In this document: positions 19,834 to 28,704 of the stretch, piece by piece
Layout: each line of letters opens with the position of its first letter
Position numbering within the stretch: the first letter of the stretch is position 1
From: Actinomycetales bacterium
GTDB taxonomy: Bacteria; Actinomycetota; Actinomycetes; Actinomycetales; Cellulomonadaceae
Direction of reading: 5' to 3'
Length of the DNA stretch: 64,000 nucleotides
Assembly (NCBI GenBank): GCA_020444245.1
Contig: JAHLLI010000014.1
Location: forward strand, 62,001-126,000
Position numbers and translations under genes: made by a program
Notes under the pieces: generated by a model
What the model was told of the DNA's origin: nothing
What the model saw: only the letters and a program-made list of their open reading frames with translations
The model's database searches: none

Positions 19834-21525
19834 CCCGACCACGCGCAGGCCGTCCGGGCCGGAGATCAGCATGGCCCGCGGGCCGGTGAGGTGGCCGATG
19901 GCAGCCGTCACGGCCTCGGGCTCCCATGCCGGTCCGTCGGCCGGCCAGACGTCCACCCTCGCGCCGGTGGCGCGGTGCACGTACGCGGTCAGGGCGTCGT
20001 CGCGCGGCCCGACCAGGAGCACCAGGCGCGGGCCGGGACGCGCCGTGGGAGGCGGCGCGAGCGTCCGGTCCTCGCGCTGGACCATCCAGTGGTAGCCGCT
20101 CACCGCACCGGCGGCGACCAGGATGCCAAGCGGCACCCGCAGGTCCCGCACCGTGCCCGAGCCGACCGTCGAACGGATCACGTCGTCGATCACGATGAAG
20201 GCCGCCACCAGCACGACCACCACCGCCACCAGCCCAGCGACCCCGAACAGCAGCACCAGGTACACCCGCCGGGTGGGCGAGGCGACCTCCCCCGCGGGAT
20301 CGGCGCGCCGGGCCCGCTCGACCCGACGCCAGAACCACCACCACAGCGGTCCACCCACCACGACCAGGGTCACCGCCGCCAGCACGCCGTTGACGACCGA
20401 CCCCACCAGCGGGGCGGGGTTGAGCACGTCCACGAGCGCCACGACGACCAGCGCCACGCCGGTCGCCGCCGCCGCGAGGGCGATCCCGGACAGCAGGTAC
20501 TCGTGCACCCGGGTCACCTCGGTGCGCCCGACGGCGGCCCGGGAGGCCAGCACCGCGCGGTGGTACCACCAGCTGAGCCCGCCGACGACGGCCATCGCGA
20601 CCGGTAGCCCGGTCGCGGCCAGGTACGCGGTTGCCTCCGCCTGCCCGGGGTCGCCGACGAACCACTCCAGCAGGCGGTACAGCGCGATGCTCGCACCGGT
20701 GAGCGTGACCACCAGCGAAGCCCCGACACCCACGACCAGGACGTAGGCGTGCCACACCGGCCCGGTGGAGAAGCGCGACAGCCGCCACAGCCAGTGCGGC
20801 ACCCACAGCAGCACGCCGGCGGCCAGGACGCCCGCCGCCTCCGCCACGCCCGCCGTCTCGCCGGCACCGTTGACCAGCGACGACGTCGGGACCATGAGCG
20901 CCAGCCCTTGGCCGAGCACGCCGATCAGGCCGGTCAGCGACACCGCCCAGCCGGCGATGGAGCCGAGCACCATGAGGGCCAGCGCGCGCGACTCGTCGAG
21001 GGTGCGGCGGGCCAGACGCCAGTGGAGCGCCCACGCGACGCCCCAGACGATCGTGCCGACGATCGCCCCGGCGTCGGCCCTCCCGTCGCGCAGCGCGGCG
21101 GCCACCGCGGCGCCGAGGTAGCCCGCCGTGGTGAACGCGAGCACCAACCCCGCGAGGGTCAGGTAGATCGTCCACCCGACCGAGGTCAGCTCGGTCGGGT
21201 CCTCGCGGACCGTCCGGCGGGTCCAGACCACGACCGCGGCCAGGAGCCCGCCGCCGAACACCGTGAACGTCAGGCCCCTGGCCAGGGCTCCCCCGGTGTC
21301 GGCGAGCACGCTCGTGCTCAGGGCCAGGCCCACGAGCTCGACGATGCCGATGAGCGTCACCACCAGGAGCCCGAGCAGCAGCAGGTACTGGAAGAACCGC
21401 CGCACCCCGTGGCCCCCACCGACGCCGCCGCCGCGCCGCGACGACACCGCCCGCGCGACCAGGACGATGATCAGCACCGGGATGCCGATCATGGTCACGA
21501 TCGACACCAGCCCCATCGCGTTCAC
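19687..21525 (-). CDS. DUF5671 multi-pass membrane protein
   Basis: About 612 residues with repeated four-helix DUF5671 units, each like RFFQYLLLLGLLVVTLIGIV ... GGLLAAVVVWTRRTV; I count roughly 15 hydrophobic segments over residues 5-480. A soluble C-terminal part follows (GPRLVLLVGPRDDALTAYVH, then DGLRVVG). Role unknown. GTG 21525 overlaps the stop of the upstream gene (GTGA). The last ~49 residues are Gly/Gln/Pro-rich low complexity and lie antisense to DUF456, suggesting that the original stop was lost and the frame read on into the neighbour. Confidence 0.75.
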   Translation of the reverse strand: MNAMGLVSIVTMIGIPVLIIVLVARAVSSRRGGGVGGGHGVRRFFQYLLLLGLLVVTLIGIVELVGLALSTSVLADTGGALARGLTFTVFGGGLLAAVVVWTRRTVREDPTELTSVGWTIYLTLAGLVLAFTTAGYLGAAVAAALRDGRADAGAIVGTIVWGVAWALHWRLARRTLDESRALALMVLGSIAGWAVSLTGLIGVLGQGLALMVPTSSLVNGAGETAGVAEAAGVLAAGVLLWVPHWLWRLSRFSTGPVWHAYVLVVGVGASLVVTLTGASIALYRLLEWFVGDPGQAEATAYLAATGLPVAMAVVGGLSWWYHRAVLASRAAVGRTEVTRVHEYLLSGIALAAAATGVALVVVALVDVLNPAPLVGSVVNGVLAAVTLVVVGGPLWWWFWRRVERARRADPAGEVASPTRRVYLVLLFGVAGLVAVVVVLVAAFIVIDDVIRSTVGSGTVRDLRVPLGILVAAGAVSGYHWMVQREDRTLAPPPTARPGPRLVLLVGPRDDALTAYVHRATGARVDVWPADGPAWEPEAVTAAIGHLTGPRAMLISGPDGLRVVGSGPDAGQHGDQPGGGGEQGQAQLDQHPEPGGPQRDPGGLAGGGGVPQP

Positions 21526-21965
21526 GGCTTCACCGACCCCTCGCACCAGCCCATCGGCCACGGGGCGCTGGACAGGCGCCACTCACCGGCGGTCCGCACG
21601 AGCCGGAAGACCTCCTCGTGGCTGTAGCCGCCGCCGAACGGGTCTCCCGTCCCCTCGCTGATCTCGACCCGCACCGTCGCGGTGCCCTCGCTCACGTCCT
21701 GGGAGACCAGCACTGCGCGGAACTGCTCGGGCAGGTACGCCATCTCGACGTCCGAGGTCGCGCACGGGCTGCCGGGGTCGAGGAACGCGCCGGCGGCGGT
21801 CGGGTCCTGGTCGGCGATCGCGGTCAGGTAGGCCTGCACCGTGGCGACCGGCGAGCCCGCCTCGAAGCGCTCGGGGCTGCGGGTCACCGCGAAGACGGTC
21901 GCCACGCCCACCACGGCGAGCAGGACTGCTACCGCTGCCGCCAAGAACCGGTTCGGTTTGCCCAT
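21522..21965 (-). CDS. Membrane-anchored NTF2-like protein
   Basis: 147 residues. One N-terminal transmembrane segment (FLAAAVAVLLAVVGVATVFA, about 7-26) anchors an extracytoplasmic domain resembling the NTF2/DUF4878 fold (TVQAYLTAIADQDPTAAGAF ... EEVFRLVRTAGEWRLSSAPW). Two Cys residues (PCATSD and GWCEG) may pair outside the cell. Function unknown. Coupled by a GTGA overlap to the DUF5671 membrane protein, so the two may act together. ATG 21965 is preceded by GGAGAC. Confidence 0.7.
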   Translation of the reverse strand: MGKPNRFLAAAVAVLLAVVGVATVFAVTRSPERFEAGSPVATVQAYLTAIADQDPTAAGAFLDPGSPCATSDVEMAYLPEQFRAVLVSQDVSEGTATVRVEISEGTGDPFGGGYSHEEVFRLVRTAGEWRLSSAPWPMGWCEGSVKP

Positions 21966-21970
21966 GTCTC

Positions 21971-21994
21971 CATGGTCCCGCGTACGGGAACCAT
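21971..21994 (-). terminator. Possible hairpin after sigA
   Basis: ATGGTCCCG and CGGGAACCAT pair around a CGTA loop with one bulged A, 20 bp beyond the sigA stop. It also abuts the start codon of the next gene, so it could instead fold over that ribosome-binding site. Weak evidence. Confidence 0.35.
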
Positions 21995-22014
21995 CGAGGG
22001 GCCGAATCCGGGTA

Positions 22015-23484
<1,470 letters not shown>

Positions 23485-23535
23485 AGGGAAACCTTTCGGC
23501 TGGACTCGCCGGCACGGTCCGGAAGACAGACATCC

Positions 23536-23541
23536 ATTGTA
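23536..23541 (-). promoter_or_regulatory. Candidate -10 element of sigA
   Basis: TACAAT on the minus strand, about 50 bases before the sigA GTG, fits the actinobacterial -10 consensus. No convincing -35 lies 16-18 bases upstream (a TTGGCA is only 12 bases away), so this is tentative. Confidence 0.35.
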
Positions 23542-23631
23542 ACGTCCGCGCACTGCCAAGCATGCCCGGCACAGGGGGTTCACCCGGTTCGGCGATGGCC
23601 CGTGCGGTTCCGCGGCCGGGCTCGAGGTGCC

Positions 23632-24021
23632 TCAACCCGCCTTGACCGCGAGCACCGGGCACGCTGCGTCGAGCAGGATCCGTTGAGCGTTGCTGCCCAG
23701 CAGGAGCTTGCTCATCGGGGTGCGGCGCCGCAGACCGACCACGATCAGCTGGGCGCCCACCTCGTCGGCCGCACCGACGATGTCCTCGGCGACGTCGCGG
23801 CCCCTCGTGGTCACCCGGACCTCGACCTCGACGGGCGTGTCGACCAGCCGCCCGCGCAGCTGCTCGGCCTCGTCGTCGGACGCACCGACGGCCGCACCGA
23901 ACCGCCCGCGGTCGCTGAGGACCACCACCAGCCGGACCCCGCGTCGCTCCGCCTCCGCCAGACCCGTGGCGAGCGCTGCCTCGCCCTCCGGAGTCGACAC
24001 GTAGCCGACGACGACGCTCAT
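23632..24021 (-). CDS. Universal stress protein, UspA family
   Basis: 129-residue single-domain UspA protein. It begins SVVVGYVSTPEGEAALA and carries the ATP-binding type loop near the end, VVGLRRRTPMSKLLLGSNAQ (G-x2-G-x9-G-S pattern with changes), then CPVLAVK. The first glycine of the loop is kept but the residue after GL is Arg, so nucleotide binding is plausible, not certain. Role in stress or dormancy is generic for the family. The sigA gene lies downstream-facing away; no operon partner. Confidence 0.85.
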   Translation of the reverse strand: MSVVVGYVSTPEGEAALATGLAEAERRGVRLVVVLSDRGRFGAAVGASDDEAEQLRGRLVDTPVEVEVRVTTRGRDVAEDIVGAADEVGAQLIVVGLRRRTPMSKLLLGSNAQRILLDAACPVLAVKAG

Positions 24022-24070
24022 CTGACCTCCTCCGGACGGCGGTGTCCTCGAGGCCGACGGTACCTGACGC

Positions 24071-25156
24071 TCAGTCAGGCAGCGCTCTCAGCCACCCCGG
24101 CGGCATGCCGGCCCCCAGGGTCTGCTCGAGCAGGCCGGCGAGCCGGTAGTCCGGGTCGCTGTCGAGCGCGCGCTCGACGAGCACCGCCGCGCGCGCCCCG
24201 TCCCCGGACCACCAGGCCAGCATCGCGAGCAGGGTCAAGGCGGGCACCGCGGCCCTGGGTCGGTGACCGGCGACCTGACGGAGCGCCTCGGCCGCGCACT
24301 CCACCCGGTGGGCCGGCGGGGCCACGCCCGCGGCCGGGTCCACCATCGCCCGCAGGGCGTCACCCACCTCAGGGCCGTTCCACCCCGCCACGACCCGGTC
24401 GGCGAGACGCTCGTGGCCCGGCACGAGATCCAGCAGCACCGCGTCGCGGACCAGCACGTCGTCCAGCGCCGCGGCGCAGCGCCCGAACGCGGGCGCCGAC
24501 GCAGCCTGGCCGGCCACCAGCGCGCGCCAGCCGCGCAGCCCCTCGTGCCGCCATCGGCGCAGCCCGTCCGGGTCGGACACCCGGCGGGCACGCTCCGCCC
24601 AGCGCTCTGCGGCGCGCCGCGCCGAGCGGCGCTCCGCCGAGCCCACCTGCGCCACACGTCCCAGATCCTCGCGGGACGCCTCGACCGGGGCCCCGAGGAG
24701 CACCATCTCCGCGCCCACCCTGGTGCCGTCTAGATCGCTGAGCGGCCGCCCGCCCGGCGGGCAGCACGAGCGGTCGGCGCACTCCAGGGCGTGGTATCCG
24801 GCGGGTCCCACCACCCAGCACTCCGGCTCCATCAGGAACGGCTCGGCGGCGTCGGCCAGGTGGGCGAGCACCCGCCGGCCGGCGGTCGGGTCGGCCTGCA
24901 GCGGCTCGTCGGTGTAGAGCACCAGCACGACGGCGCTCGCTCCGTCGTCGACGAGGTGGCCGACCAGCGCCCGGGCCACCTGGGGGCCCCGCCGCGGGTC
25001 GCCGAGATCGGCGAGGTCGACGCGGGCGACCAGGCCCACCCGGACCGCCCGCCGCAGGCTCACCACCACCGCGCTCTCACGGGGTCGGAAGCCCAGCTGG
25101 TACGGGATCAGGGCGAGGAGCTCACGAGGCTCGGACGTGCGGATCGTCGTCGTCAT
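24071..25156 (-). CDS. DUF4192 family protein
   Basis: 361-residue actinobacterial DUF4192 protein of unknown function. The N-terminus has the family hallmark RELLALIPYQLGFRPRESAVV; a CADRSCCPPGGRPL cluster (three Cys) sits near residue 130; the second half is helical and rich in Ala/Arg, with repeated-helix character resembling TPR (ALTLLAMLAWWSGDGARAAV, ALDSDPDYRLAGLLEQTL). Start ATG 25156. It stands between the usp gene and the divergent lipoprotein gene. Confidence 0.82.
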   Translation of the reverse strand: MTTTIRTSEPRELLALIPYQLGFRPRESAVVVSLRRAVRVGLVARVDLADLGDPRRGPQVARALVGHLVDDGASAVVLVLYTDEPLQADPTAGRRVLAHLADAAEPFLMEPECWVVGPAGYHALECADRSCCPPGGRPLSDLDGTRVGAEMVLLGAPVEASREDLGRVAQVGSAERRSARRAAERWAERARRVSDPDGLRRWRHEGLRGWRALVAGQAASAPAFGRCAAALDDVLVRDAVLLDLVPGHERLADRVVAGWNGPEVGDALRAMVDPAAGVAPPAHRVECAAEALRQVAGHRPRAAVPALTLLAMLAWWSGDGARAAVLVERALDSDPDYRLAGLLEQTLGAGMPPGWLRALPD

Positions 25157-25267
25157 GCGGGCATCCCACCCGCTCGGTCGCCGACGTCCCCCGAACGGCC
25201 GTCCCGGCTGTGGACATCACCCGCGCGTGGTCGCTGTGGACGACCGCGGCGGGCGTACCGTAGAGGG

Positions 25268-25852
25268 GTGCCCCCGTCCAGCTCCCGACGCCTGCGTGTG
25301 ACGTCCGCGGGCGCTGCGCTGGCGGCGCTGGTCCTGGCGGGTGTCGCGGGGTGTGCCGGCGCGACGAGCGGGTCCGCTCCTTCCGCATCCGCCTCTCTCG
25401 AGGCCGCGCTCGCCGCCGAGCCGAGCGCCGCGAGCACGTCGTCCGCCCCGGCGCCGAAGAGCGCCTCGCCCGAGCCCCTGGTCACCACGACCCCTGACGA
25501 GCACTCCGAGGTGGGCCAGCTGGCCCCGGGCTTCCCGATCGACCTCCTGCCGGTGCCGGACGACGCGGTCATCCTCGTCACCTCGGCCGAGTCGATCGGC
25601 AACGCCGACGTCCAGGAGGTGTCGCTCAACCTGCACACCTCGATGCCGACCGATGCGGTGCTGGACCTGTACCGCACCGCGCTGACCGGCGCGGGCTTCA
25701 CCGAGGTCGACACCGCAGGCGCCGGCCTGACGGCCGAGGCCTCGTTCACCCGGTCCGGCGGCGACGAGCTCGTCTCGATCGGCGTTCTCGACGACGGGCT
25801 GACCCGCACCGTCACCATCGGTGGGCGCGTCCGGGCGGGCACGGGGTCCTAG
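25268..25852 (+). CDS. Putative lipoprotein
   Basis: 194 residues, exported and probably lipidated: signal helix SAGAALAALVLAG followed by lipobox VAGC at about 30. An Ala/Ser/Pro-rich linker runs to about 85, then a folded domain with DLLPVPDDAVILVTSAES and LHTSMPTDAVLDLYRTALTG, a pattern found in small actinobacterial lipoproteins with an alternating beta/helix fold. Function unknown. GTG start 25268. The stop is 9 bp before the prenyl synthase, so they may be co-transcribed. Confidence 0.72.
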   Translation: MPPSSSRRLRVTSAGAALAALVLAGVAGCAGATSGSAPSASASLEAALAAEPSAASTSSAPAPKSASPEPLVTTTPDEHSEVGQLAPGFPIDLLPVPDDAVILVTSAESIGNADVQEVSLNLHTSMPTDAVLDLYRTALTGAGFTEVDTAGAGLTAEASFTRSGGDELVSIGVLDDGLTRTVTIGGRVRAGTGS

Positions 25853-25861
25853 GGTTGACGG

Positions 25862-26965
25862 GTGACCGACACCCGCTCGCTGCTCGACCAGGTGCGCCGC
25901 GGGGTCGACGACCTGCTCGCCGGGCACCTCGCCGCGCTGACGCAGGAGCTGGCGCCGCTCGGCTCCGCGTGTGACCCGCTCGTGCAGTCCCTGGCGACCG
26001 CCGTGTCCGGCGGGAAGCGGTTGCGCGCGGCCTTCTGCTACTGGTCGTGGCGGGCCCACACCGACCGCAGCGGCGCCGCTGCCGACGAGTCCCGGGCCCT
26101 GCGGGTGGGCGCCGCGCTCGAGCTGTTCCACGCGGCCGCCCTGGTGCACGACGACGTGATGGACGCCTCGGACACCCGGCGCGGTCGACCGTCGGCCCAC
26201 CGCGCGTTCGAGGCACGCCACCGTGAGGCGGGCTGGGCGCGGGACCCGGCCCGCTTCGGCGAGTCCGCGGCGATCCTGCTGGGCGACCTCGCCCTGATCA
26301 CCTCCGAGCGCGAGCTGACCGCCGCGGTGAGCGACCTCGACGCGGCCCGGCGCTCGCAGGTTCGCGCGCTGTTCGACGAGATGCGGGTCGAGGTCACCGC
26401 CGGGCAGTACCTCGACGTCCTCGCCGAGGTCACCCCGTGGGGCGCGGACCCGGTGGCCGACGAGGAACGGACCCGCGCCGTGGTGCGGGCCAAGAGCGCC
26501 CGGTACAGCGTGGAGCACCCCCTGACGCTGGGCGCGGCGCTCGCCGGCGCGGGGTCCCCGGAGCTGCGGCGGCTGCGCCGGATCGGCCTCGCCCTGGGTG
26601 AGGCGTTCCAGCTGCGCGACGACCTGCTCGGCGTGCTCGGCGACCCGGAGACGACCGGCAAGCCCGCCGGCGACGACCTGCGTGAGGGCAAGCGCACCCT
26701 GCTCGTGGTGCGCGGCGCAGCCCTCGCCGACGAGGCCGGGGCGCGCCTGCTGCGCGAACGGGTCGGCCGCCCGGACCTCAGCCAGCGGGAGGTCGACGAG
26801 CTGTGCGAGGTGCTGGTCGCCAGCGGTGCGGTCGCCGAGATCGAGCGCCGGATCACCGACCTCGCGGACCCGGCGCTCGCCGAGCTCGCCGCGGCACCGC
26901 TGGCCGAGCCGGCCCGCCAGGTCCTCGTCGAGCTCGGTCGCGCGGCGGTGCACCGCACCGCGTGA
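25862..26965 (+). CDS. Trans-isoprenyl diphosphate synthase (GGPP synthase type)
   Basis: 367-residue chain-elongating prenyl transferase that condenses isopentenyl diphosphate onto allylic diphosphates for quinone, carotenoid or lipid precursors. First Asp-rich motif VHDDVMDASDTRRGR (about 98-112), second motif FQLRDDLLGVLGD (about 250), and the substrate-binding SGGKRLRAAFCYWSW (48-62) are intact. The residues before the first motif (LELFHAAALVHDD) are small, consistent with medium to long chains; exact product length is not decidable. Context (followed by Rv2175c-type gene and PASTA kinase) matches idsA2. GTG start. Confidence 0.9.
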   Translation: MTDTRSLLDQVRRGVDDLLAGHLAALTQELAPLGSACDPLVQSLATAVSGGKRLRAAFCYWSWRAHTDRSGAAADESRALRVGAALELFHAAALVHDDVMDASDTRRGRPSAHRAFEARHREAGWARDPARFGESAAILLGDLALITSERELTAAVSDLDAARRSQVRALFDEMRVEVTAGQYLDVLAEVTPWGADPVADEERTRAVVRAKSARYSVEHPLTLGAALAGAGSPELRRLRRIGLALGEAFQLRDDLLGVLGDPETTGKPAGDDLREGKRTLLVVRGAALADEAGARLLRERVGRPDLSQREVDELCEVLVASGAVAEIERRITDLADPALAELAAAPLAEPARQVLVELGRAAVHRTA

Positions 26966-26989
26966 CGCGGCGGCCGCTGCGCAGGACGC

Positions 26990-27400
26990 TCAGAACGCCA
27001 TGGCCTGGGCGCGGCGGCGGATCTCCGTCTTGAAGCCCGCCAGCAGCGCGTCGACGGGTGTCCGGGGAGCGCCGACGAGGTCGGTGAGCGAGTCGTCGGG
27101 CGTGAAGAGCCAGCCGACCGCCTCGTCGTCGGAGAACCCCGCGTCGCGCAGCACCGTGATCGTGCCGCCGAGGTAGGGCAGGACGACCCAGCCGTCGTCG
27201 GTCTGCTGCAGGAAGCGCTCCGGTACCCCGCGCACGCCCCGCTCCCCCAGCCGTACCGCGACGAGCGTGCCCTCGGCGAGCATCCGCCGGACCTTGCCCA
27301 CGTCGGTGCCGAGCCGCTCGGCGACGTCGGGCAGCGGGAGCCACTCGCCGATCAGGGTCTCCAGGTGCATCTGATCCACGGGCGACAGCGTAGAGGTCAC
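26990..27400 (-). CDS. Rv2175c-type DNA-binding protein
   Basis: 136 residues. An N-terminal winged helix-turn-helix (EWLPLPDVAERLGTDVGKVR, RMLAEGTLVAVRLGERGVRG) is followed by the C-terminal family domain (LPYLGGTITVLRDAGFSDDE, EAVGWLFTPDDSL). In M. tuberculosis Rv2175c binds DNA and is phosphorylated by the adjacent PknL, which reduces binding; the PASTA kinase at 28705 is the likely counterpart here. I use GTG 27400; a longer TTG start at 27460 would run into the control region of the LysM gene. Target genes are unknown. Confidence 0.85.
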   Translation of the reverse strand: MTSTLSPVDQMHLETLIGEWLPLPDVAERLGTDVGKVRRMLAEGTLVAVRLGERGVRGVPERFLQQTDDGWVVLPYLGGTITVLRDAGFSDDEAVGWLFTPDDSLTDLVGAPRTPVDALLAGFKTEIRRRAQAMAF

Positions 27401-27460
27401 CCGGATGGGCGCGTGCCAGTCCCTTCCGCCTGTCGCGCGCGTCCGGTAGTTTTCACTCAA

Positions 27461-27496
27461 GTCACATCAGCAACATCAGTCACATTCGTCACAGCA
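27461..27496 (+). promoter_or_regulatory. Four tandem 9-mers, candidate MtrA boxes
   Basis: GTCACATCA, GCAACATCA, GTCACATTC and GTCACAGCA follow each other without gaps, ending 12 bases before the LysM gene ATG. They match the direct-repeat 9-mer (GTCACAgcg) described for the response regulator MtrA, which controls cell-wall hydrolase genes in actinobacteria. Site identity is inference from the motif. Confidence 0.55.
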
Positions 27497-27508
27497 GCGA
27501 GGGACACC

Positions 27509-28669
27509 ATGCCCACCGACACACGCGCGCGAGTCTCCCGGCTACGGGTCACCGGAGGCGTGAGCATGGCGCTGGTCGCCGCGACCGTCGCCTCGGCGAC
27601 CTCGGCCCAGGCACGCGACCACGTTGTCGAGCCGGGCGACACGGTCTCCCACCTCGCGCTGCGCTACGGGACGACCACGGCGGCGATCATCCGGGCCAAC
27701 CACCTCAACGCGCGCGCGTTGATCCGCGTCGGTGAGCGCCTCACGATCCCCGACGCCGGGGCCACGGCGGCGCCCAGCACGACCAGCACCCCCAGCGCGT
27801 CCAAGCCGACCACCGCGTCCTACACCGTCAAGGCCGGCGACACCGTCTCCCACCTGGCCACCAAGTACGGCACCACCGTCTCGGCGATCGTGGCCGCCAA
27901 CGGCCTGGACTCGCGCGCCATGATCCGGATCGGCCAGACCCTGCGCATCCCCACCGCGAGCACCGCCGCCGCGACCCCGGCCGCGCCCAGCACGACCAGC
28001 GCGCCCAAGCCGACCACCGCGTCCTACACCGTCAAGGCCGGCGACACCGTCTCCCACCTGGCCACCAAGTACGGCACCACCGTCTCGGCGATCGTGGCCG
28101 CCAACGGCCTGGACTCGCGCGCCATGATCCGGATCGGCCAGACCCTGCGCATCCCCACCGCGAGCACCGCCGTCACGTCGGGCCTGGTGGGCGACACGTT
28201 CGCCGGCCGCACGTACCCGGCCGCGACCGTCGCGTCCGCCAACCAGAACAAGGCCGCCCTGCTCGAGATCGGGGTGCCGTCCAAGGCCGAGATGCAGGCC
28301 CTGGTGGCCGCCACCGCCCGCGAGCTCGGCGTGGACCCGGCCCTCGCCCAGGCCGTCGCCTACCAGGAGTCGGGCTTCAACCACGCCTCGGTCTCGCCCG
28401 CGAACGCCATCGGGTGCATGCAGGTGATCCCGTCCTCCGGCGAGTGGGCCTCACAGCTGGTGGGGCGCGACCTCAACCTGCTCGACCCGAAGGACAACGT
28501 GGTCGCGGGCGTGGTGATCCTCCGTCAGCTCACGGCCACCGCTGGAGACACCTCCACCGCGATCGCCGGGTACTACCAGGGCCTGGCCAGCGTCCGCCGC
28601 AACGGCATGTTCGCCGACACCCGCCGCTACGTCGCGAACGTCAGAACGCTCATGTCGCGGTTCGCCTGA
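27509..28669 (+). CDS. Secreted LysM lytic transglycosylase
   Basis: 386-residue cell-wall enzyme. A signal-like segment (VSMALVAATVASATSAQA, about 15-32) is followed by three LysM peptidoglycan-binding domains (about 36-80, 103-150, 171-218) joined by Ser/Thr/Pro/Ala linkers, and an SLT domain (about 260-385) with the catalytic Glu in AVAYQESGFNHAS and the IGCMQVIPSSGEW motif. LysM 2 and 3 are identical, encoded by a perfect 168-bp repeat. Start ATG 27509. It is preceded by tandem MtrA-like boxes and followed by the PASTA kinase, so cell-wall remodelling is the likely setting. Confidence 0.9.
   Translation: MPTDTRARVSRLRVTGGVSMALVAATVASATSAQARDHVVEPGDTVSHLALRYGTTTAAIIRANHLNARALIRVGERLTIPDAGATAAPSTTSTPSASKPTTASYTVKAGDTVSHLATKYGTTVSAIVAANGLDSRAMIRIGQTLRIPTASTAAATPAAPSTTSAPKPTTASYTVKAGDTVSHLATKYGTTVSAIVAANGLDSRAMIRIGQTLRIPTASTAVTSGLVGDTFAGRTYPAATVASANQNKAALLEIGVPSKAEMQALVAATARELGVDPALAQAVAYQESGFNHASVSPANAIGCMQVIPSSGEWASQLVGRDLNLLDPKDNVVAGVVILRQLTATAGDTSTAIAGYYQGLASVRRNGMFADTRRYVANVRTLMSRFA
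27801..28172 (+). repeat. 168-bp perfect direct repeat encoding LysM 2 and 3
   Basis: 27801-27968 and 28005-28172 are identical base for base, offset by 204 bp (68 codons), so the frame is kept. Third-codon positions match too, indicating recent duplication or gene conversion within the LysM gene. Confidence 0.9.
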
Positions 28670-28704
28670 CGGGCCGATCGGGGTTGCGAACGTAGACTGC
28701 GGCC

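Noticed and set aside
27400-27508. Possible riboswitch (c-di-AMP type) before the LysM gene
   Set aside because: Such elements do precede wall-hydrolase genes, but the leader is too short and shows only the tandem 9-mers, not the conserved riboswitch core.
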